This document shows positions 41,574 through 45,015 of a DNA stretch of 45,015 nt, in pieces (positions within the stretch are counted from its first letter, which is position 1; each line of letters starts with the position of its first letter). Made by a program: the position numbers and the translations under genes. The stretch lies in the IMG/VR virus record IMGVR_UViG_3300042504_002006, positions 1-45,015 of that record. One strand, 5' to 3'. The notes under the pieces were generated by a model, which was not told the origin of the DNA, did not search any database, and saw nothing but the letters and a program-made list of their open reading frames with translations. Origin of the DNA: a virus.

Positions 41574-41599
41574 TGGCAGCAGTTTTTCGGAGGATAGCT

Positions 41600-41815
41600 G
41601 TGTTACGAATTGAGCAGGGAATCGAGTTGCCCGTGGCCAGAACCAAGTATCCGTTCGCTGACATGCAGCCGGGGGACAGCATTCGATTCACATCCAAGGA
41701 GCAGGCCAACTCTGCACGGGTGGCCTCGATCCGGTTTGTGAAGGTCCACCAGCCCGACTGGTCTTTTGTCCTGCGCAAGGTCGAAGGCGGGTGGCGGCTG
41801 TGGAGGAAGGCCTGA
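41600..41815 (+). CDS. DUF7303-like small protein, copy 2 (71 aa)
   Basis: GTG 41600 is chosen because CGGAGGAT lies 5 nt upstream; an ATG at 41573 would fall on the promoter -10. Core: IEQGIELP, YPFADMQPGDS (residues 17-27) and VLRKVEGGWRLWR at the end. It is related to the 65-aa leftward protein at 39,385. The stop overlaps the terminase ATG (TGATG). A small basic, possibly nucleic-acid-binding protein; real function unknown. Confidence 0.65.
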   Translation: MLRIEQGIELPVARTKYPFADMQPGDSIRFTSKEQANSARVASIRFVKVHQPDWSFVLRKVEGGWRLWRKA

Positions 41816-42492
41816 TGCCCAAGAAGGATGTCTGGAATGTTGCCCCGGTAACGCCGGACAAGGCCCGTACCCGGATGTCCCGGGAAGTGGCCCCGTTGCG
41901 CAAGCAGCGGCGGACCATGAACTCTAAGCAGTGGAAGTTTGTCACTGAGCTTGTGAGCGGGGACGGCCGGGTCACCATGAAGGAAGCTGCCATCCGGGCG
42001 GGGTACAACGAAAAGTCGGCTTCTGTCATGGCCTGGAAGCTGACGAATCCGGAAGAGTACCCGCATGTGGTCGCTGCGATTCAAGAGTACCGGGCGCAGC
42101 TGAACTCAAAGTACAACACCTCGTACGAGCGGCACATGCGAGACTTGCAGTTGATTCGGGACAAGGCGCTCGAGGCCGGAGCTTATGCGGCGGCCGTTCA
42201 GGCAGAATACCGCCGAGGGCAGGCCTTGGGCACAATCTACGTCGACCGCAAGGAAATCCGGCACGGTACTATTGACTCCATGTCGAAGGAAGAAGTGCAG
42301 CGCAAGCTGGACGAACTGCGCAAGCTGTACGGCGGGCCGCCCCCGTCCGCCCTGATCGACGCCAGCACGGGAGCAGTGATTGAAAGTGCAGAACGAGATA
42401 GGGACCCGGCTTTTGTCGCTCCGGTGGCAGAACCTCCCCCCGACATTTTTGAGCGGGACAACTCGAAAGGCCCGGAAGATGACCGCCCCTGA
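41815..42492 (+). CDS. terS: Terminase small subunit (225 aa)
   Basis: The DNA-recognition subunit of the packaging motor. Residues 36-80 hold NSKQWKFVTELVSGDGRVT followed by a helix-turn-helix (MKEAAIRAGYNEKSASVMAW, 55-74), the signature of small terminases. A central coiled segment (residues 92-150) fits the oligomerisation domain, and the C-terminus is acidic and Pro-rich. ATG 41815 has GGAGGAAGG upstream. The large subunit is not in the window and should lie to the right. It overlaps the nuclease gene by 14 nt. Confidence 0.8.
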   Translation: MPKKDVWNVAPVTPDKARTRMSREVAPLRKQRRTMNSKQWKFVTELVSGDGRVTMKEAAIRAGYNEKSASVMAWKLTNPEEYPHVVAAIQEYRAQLNSKYNTSYERHMRDLQLIRDKALEAGAYAAAVQAEYRRGQALGTIYVDRKEIRHGTIDSMSKEEVQRKLDELRKLYGGPPPSALIDASTGAVIESAERDRDPAFVAPVAEPPPDIFERDNSKGPEDDRP

Positions 42493-42892
42493 AGCCGCCT
42501 TTGCAACTCGGGTCCGAGAGGGCTTGCTGCCCTTAGGTGTGGACATCGAGCGAATCGAAAACCGGGTAAACCTCGGGATATCCGATTGTCTTATGGGCAT
42601 TGGTTCCGGCTTTGTCTCGGTCGAGCTCAAAGTGGTCGCCCGGGGCTTGAAGGTATCGCTACGGCCCCATCAAATTGCCTTTTTGACCCGGCATGCCTTA
42701 AAGGGCCGCCCTTGCTTTGTCCTGGTTTTTTACAAGGGCTCGCTGCTGCGGCCGCCCCGAATCTACCTCTACCATGGGCGCGATGCGGTCGCCCTTGCTG
42801 AGCACGGCCTGAAGCTTCCGCCCCTGTTTGACTGGCCAAGCCGGGGCATGCCATGGCCGGAACTGGTGCAGGCCCTGGGGGAAACCGGTTAG
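42479..42892 (+). CDS. PD-(D/E)XK endonuclease, Hjc/VRR-NUC-like (137 aa)
   Basis: Small nuclease with ENRVNLGISD (Asp36), SVELK (Glu49-x-Lys51) and LRPHQIAFL (Gln65), the active-site order of the PD-(D/E)XK superfamily and close in layout to VRR-NUC or Holliday-junction-resolvase-like phage enzymes. It may cut branched DNA before packaging or degrade DNA; substrate unknown. ATG 42479 lies inside the terminase gene behind CCGGAAG. The following 79-nt gap holds a promoter. Confidence 0.75.
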   Translation: MTAPEAAFATRVREGLLPLGVDIERIENRVNLGISDCLMGIGSGFVSVELKVVARGLKVSLRPHQIAFLTRHALKGRPCFVLVFYKGSLLRPPRIYLYHGRDAVALAEHGLKLPPLFDWPSRGMPWPELVQALGETG

Positions 42893-42904
42893 GGTTTTCA
42901 CCTA

Positions 42905-42932
42905 TGCACAAAACGCACGCCTAGTGTAAACT
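42905..42932 (+). promoter_or_regulatory. Rightward promoter before the Cys-rich gene
   Basis: TGCACA (42905-42910), 16-nt spacer, TAAACT (42927-42932). The leader contains a small TGCC/GGCA hairpin (42939-42951) and AGAAAGGATAG before ATG 42972. CTATGCACA (42902-42910), one base off a DnaA box, overlaps the -35. Confidence 0.55.
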
Positions 42933-42971
42933 GGCGTCTGCCATATCGGCAAATCAAGAAAGGATAGAGTC

Positions 42972-43667
42972 ATGCTGAAAACCGTTCCCGTGTCCGGTAA
43001 CCGGAAAACCGGCCCTATTGCTGTGACGTATCGCAGTGGCGAGCACGAAACCTATAAAACGTGCCCCAAAACGTGCAAGCTGCACCCCAAGAGTGAGCAG
43101 GGCGCGACCTTGGTCGACGAGGGCTATCTGCAGGCCTTGCTCGAGTCAGTCCCCCGGCAGGGGCTTGCCTGGACCTATTCGCATTTTCCGGCCGCTGCTA
43201 TTCCGAAGGCCAAGAAGGGCCAAACCGTGATAAATGCGTCCTGCGATACCGTAGCCGATGCTGTGGCGGCGGTAAAAGCCGGCCGTCCCGCCGTGTATGC
43301 TGCCCCGAAGGATACCGCCGACAATTGGCCGGCCACTGTTGACGGGGTCCGGTTTTATCGCTGCCCTGCCGAATTGTCGGAAGCTTTTACATGTGCCCAG
43401 TGCGGGAACGGCCGCCCACTGTGCGCAAGGCCCGAACGGTCCGATGTTGTTGTTTTTGTTGCTCACGGGACCGGGGCTAAAAAAGTCGGGTCCGATGCTG
43501 GCGGCGGATGCTATGCCGCGAGCGGCCCTACAGCGATACAGTGGCACGGGGTCAAAAAACAGGCCCCGGCCGATGATGGGCAGTCGCTGCGGGCTTTTGC
43601 TCGGTCGCTGCCCCCGGGGTCTTTTTTGCGCCACCATGTGGCCGGAGATATCGGGAGGGCTCAGTAA
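42972..43667 (+). CDS. Cys-rich phage protein, DUF7227-like with altered order (231 aa)
   Basis: Family function unknown. N-terminal KTGPIAVTY, then TCPKTC (Cys31, Cys35), GLAWTYSHFP (64-73), INASCDT (87-93), YRCPAEL (129-135), CAQCGNGRPLCAR (141-153) and FVAHGTGAKK (162-171). These are marks of a phage family I know as DUF7227. The C-terminus carries GGCYAASGP (178-186) and LPPGSFLRHHVAGDIG, blocks that in relatives as I remember them lie near the N-terminus. Cysteines could bind zinc or an Fe-S cluster. Ribosome site AGAAAGGATAG; the stop overlaps the micropeptide ATG. Confidence 0.6.
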   Translation: MLKTVPVSGNRKTGPIAVTYRSGEHETYKTCPKTCKLHPKSEQGATLVDEGYLQALLESVPRQGLAWTYSHFPAAAIPKAKKGQTVINASCDTVADAVAAVKAGRPAVYAAPKDTADNWPATVDGVRFYRCPAELSEAFTCAQCGNGRPLCARPERSDVVVFVAHGTGAKKVGSDAGGGCYAASGPTAIQWHGVKKQAPADDGQSLRAFARSLPPGSFLRHHVAGDIGRAQ

Positions 43668-43738
43668 TGTTTTTTGTGGTCTTGCTGCTGTTCCTCGTGG
43701 CGTGGTATTTGATAGATAAATTTGGCAATTGGGATTAG
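43667..43738 (+). CDS. Membrane micropeptide (23 aa)
   Basis: ATG 43667 overlaps the TAA of the preceding gene (TAATG), with GGGAGGG upstream, and ends at TAG 43736-43738. The peptide is one hydrophobic helix (MFFVVLLLFLVAWYLIDKF) with a short polar end. The coupling and the clean fit before the next promoter favour a real gene. Such single-TM peptides can act as small membrane regulators or holin-like factors; not proven. Confidence 0.55.
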   Translation: MFFVVLLLFLVAWYLIDKFGNWD

Positions 43739-43759
43739 ATTCGCGATTAAAAAAATCAA

Positions 43760-43788
43760 TTGGACCGGGCCCGATTTAGGCTTAGAAT
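43760..43788 (+). promoter_or_regulatory. Rightward promoter of the DUF932 gene
   Basis: TTGGAC (43760-43765), 17-nt spacer, TAGAAT (43783-43788); the -10 matches 5 of 6. The leader has the hairpin at 43,796 and AGAAAGGATAG before ATG 43843. Confidence 0.65.
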
Positions 43789-43795
43789 TCACTCA

Positions 43796-43820
43796 GCCCC
43801 GCAGCATGGTGCAGCGGGGC
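43796..43820 (+). promoter_or_regulatory. 5'-leader hairpin of the DUF932 gene
   Basis: GCCCCGC (43796-43802) pairs with GCGGGGC (43814-43820); inside, GCA pairs with TGC around a TGG loop. It would lie almost at the 5' end of the transcript, a position known to protect mRNA from degradation. No T tract follows, so it is not a terminator. Confidence 0.55.
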
Positions 43821-43842
43821 ACCCTCAAGAAAGGATAGATAA

Positions 43843-44802
43843 ATGGCTCACATGATCGACACCACTACCGGCCGCGCTGCTATGGCATACCTCGGCCAAA
43901 CCCCATGGCACGGCCTCGGCCACCAGCTGCAGCCCGGGGCCTCAATCGAGGAATGGACCCATCAGGCCGGACTAGCCTATACCGTGCTCGAGTCCCCGGT
44001 TTTGTATCGGACCGAGGCGGCCACTGAGCCCGAGGTTTTCAAGGGTCGCAAGGTCCTGCATCGCAGCGATACCGGGGCAGCCCTGTCCGTGGTTTCGGAC
44101 GGTTATCGCACGGTGCAGCCGGCCGAGGTTATGGGGTTTTTCGGCAAGCTTGCGGACATCGGCGGGTTTGAGCTCGAAACCGCCGGGGCCCTGAGCCACG
44201 GCCGCCGAGTGTGGGCCCTGGCAAGGGTCAACCCCGGCGCTGAGGTCCTGGGGGGCGATATCGTCCGGCCTTACCTTTTGCTCGGAACGTCCTATGATGG
44301 GACTATGGCCACGGTCGCAAAATTTACGGCCGTCCGCGTAGTGTGCAATAACACCATTGTCCGGGCCCTGGCAGGCGAAACTACCGGAGAGGTTCGGGTG
44401 CTGCACTCCGAGCGATTCGATGCGGACCGGGTCCGCCTTGAACTGGGCATTGTGGCGGACAACTGGGAGCGATTCCTGATTGAGTCCCGGGCCCTTGCCG
44501 GCCGCCCCATGAGCGAGCCCGAGGCGGACGAATTTATCAAGGCGCTGCTCGAGCCCTACCATACTGGCCGGCTTGATATCCCGGAAACCAAGGGATACCG
44601 CCGCATCATGGATTTGTTCAAGGGTTCGGCTATCGGGTCCGATATCCCCGGAGTCATGGGGACCCGCTGGGGAATGCTTAACGCAGTCACCGAGATGGTA
44701 GACCATGAGCGCGGCCGGCAGGGGTCAACCCGCCTTGAGTCGGCATGGTTCGGCACTGGTGCAGCCCTGAAAAATAAGGCCATGGAACTGCTCGCCGCTT
44801 AA
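43843..44802 (+). CDS. DUF932 / phage-plasmid-like protein (319 aa)
   Basis: Starts MAHMIDTTTGRAAMAY with TPWHGLG (20-26), then RKVLHRSDTG and ALSVVSDGYRTVQPAEV (about 80-97), the typical N-terminal block of DUF932 (phage/plasmid-like TIGR03299) proteins. The middle has VRVVCNNTIVRAL (about 164-176) and the end WFGTGAALKNKAMELL. Full length for the family. Biochemical role is unknown; the family is spread across phages and plasmids. Own promoter and ribosome site AGAAAGGATAG. High in rare-looking GC-rich codons compared with virion genes. Confidence 0.85.
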   Translation: MAHMIDTTTGRAAMAYLGQTPWHGLGHQLQPGASIEEWTHQAGLAYTVLESPVLYRTEAATEPEVFKGRKVLHRSDTGAALSVVSDGYRTVQPAEVMGFFGKLADIGGFELETAGALSHGRRVWALARVNPGAEVLGGDIVRPYLLLGTSYDGTMATVAKFTAVRVVCNNTIVRALAGETTGEVRVLHSERFDADRVRLELGIVADNWERFLIESRALAGRPMSEPEADEFIKALLEPYHTGRLDIPETKGYRRIMDLFKGSAIGSDIPGVMGTRWGMLNAVTEMVDHERGRQGSTRLESAWFGTGAALKNKAMELLAA

Positions 44803-44813
44803 CCCGGCCTGAT

Positions 44814-44861
44814 GCAATTGAGAATCAGTCCTATTTGCCAATGAAAACCATTCTCAATTGC
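44814..44861. repeat. 12-bp perfect inverted repeat after DUF932
   Basis: GCAATTGAGAAT (44814-44825) and ATTCTCAATTGC (44850-44861) with a 24-nt spacer. It is AT-rich and without a T tract, so more like an operator or RNA stem than an intrinsic terminator. Confidence 0.6.
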
Positions 44862-44863
44862 CC

Positions 44864-44905
44864 GGTTTCCCCCGGTTAGTTTTGCAGGGGGAAACCTGCC
44901 CCCTG
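44864..44905 (+). promoter_or_regulatory. Two mutually exclusive hairpins
   Basis: GGTTTCCCCC (44864-44873) pairs with GGGGGAAACC (44887-44896). Alternatively CAGGGGG (44885-44891) pairs with CCCCCTG (44899-44905). The two share the central G run and cannot form together, as in attenuators. No leader peptide or T tract was found. Confidence 0.4.
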
Positions 44906-44949
44906 GTCCCTGCCGCTCGCCCCGTAAAACGTGGCGCATGGCGCGTGGT

Positions 44950-45015
44950 CCGGGGGCCATGGGCCCCGGGCCGTGGCCCGGGAAACCCGGTCCGGCGGCA
45001 GCCGGACCGGGTTTC
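44950..45015 (+). terminator. GC-rich palindromes and terminator-like stem at the window edge
   Basis: CCGGGG/CCCCGG (44950-44955, 44964-44969) and CCGGGCC/GGCCCGG (44966-44972, 44975-44981) are followed by a perfect 15-bp stem (44982-44996 with 45001-45015) and a GGCA loop. The stem starts GAAACCC and ends GGGTTTC, the form of an intrinsic terminator, but the window stops before any T tract can be judged. Confidence 0.5.

Larger units (their letters stand above)
41149..41599. other. Non-coding region between divergent operons
   Basis: A 450-nt stretch without a credible gene on either strand. It holds the leftward promoter (41,206-41,234), an 8-bp inverted repeat TAGGGAAA/TTTCCCTA (41219-41226, 41247-41254), a TATATAAC box at 41268, a 17-bp inverted repeat (41,322 and 41,514), an A/T homopolymer pair, tandem TAGACGTAA repeats and the rightward promoter at 41,545. 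This density of elements makes it a candidate replication origin or main regulatory region. Confidence 0.7.

Noticed and set aside
41149-41599. tRNA or small protein gene in the non-coding region
   Set aside because: No cloverleaf with a TTCRA loop and acceptor pairing was recognised, and open frames here lack ribosome sites or are extensions of shadows from the terminase gene.
44814-44861. Fur-type operator (TGAGAAT ... ATTCTCA)
   Set aside because: The half-sites are 24 nt apart, far from the compact Fur box, and no iron-related gene is nearby.

Overview
The window is part of a tailed double-stranded DNA bacteriophage genome. No host chromosomal gene, ribosomal RNA, tRNA or CRISPR array was recognised. 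Genes are tightly packed, mostly with ATGA, TAATG or 1-10 nt overlaps. Recognisable promoters look like host sigma-70 promoters and there is no phage RNA polymerase here. Moderately GC-rich DNA and protein types common in aquatic phage genomes suggest a phage of an aquatic proteobacterium; this is inference, and the host cannot be named from the sequence.

Layout. (1) 1-27,305, rightward: a virion module. It holds a zinc-ribbon protein, a head-tail adaptor-like protein, small structural proteins, a giant repeat protein of 2,233 residues, a tandem run of tail-fibre-like genes, a lysis cassette (membrane protein, 3-TM holin-like protein, GH24 lysozyme), nozzle-like and other tail proteins, four large internal-virion-like proteins and three small accessory genes. 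A strong intrinsic terminator (27,375-27,407) closes it. (2) 27,361-29,525, leftward: a SNF2-type helicase and an MGME1/RecB-like exonuclease. (3) 29,615-36,268, rightward: a replication module with two conserved unknowns, a possible ssDNA-binding protein, an archaeo-eukaryotic (TOTE-type) primase, a UvrD-like helicase and a family A DNA polymerase with Leu at the position equivalent to E. coli Pol I 762. Modules 2 and 3 diverge from a compact symmetric promoter region. (4) 36,269-41,148, leftward: nineteen small genes (48-211 aa), mostly of unknown function, some DNA- or metal-binding. (5) 41,149-41,599: a 450-nt non-coding region with a 17-bp perfect inverted repeat, short tandem repeats and homopolymer tracts. 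(6) 41,600-44,802, rightward: a paralogue of one leftward small gene, the small terminase subunit, an overlapping PD-(D/E)XK nuclease, a Cys-rich protein with apparently rearranged domain order, a 23-residue membrane micropeptide and a DUF932 protein. (7) 44,803-45,015: several strong inverted repeats running to the window edge.

The large terminase, portal and major capsid genes are absent although the small terminase lies near the right end and an adaptor-like gene near the left end. The genome is therefore larger than the window, and the packaging/head genes probably lie between the right end and the left end of a circular map.

The most interesting points are the replication gene set without a visible DnaB/T7 gp4-type helicase, the non-coding region at 41.2-41.6 kb, a repeated promoter-plus-leader design (TTGACA-N16/17-TACACT, then AGAAAGGA), the modular giant protein, and the apparently permuted Cys-rich protein.
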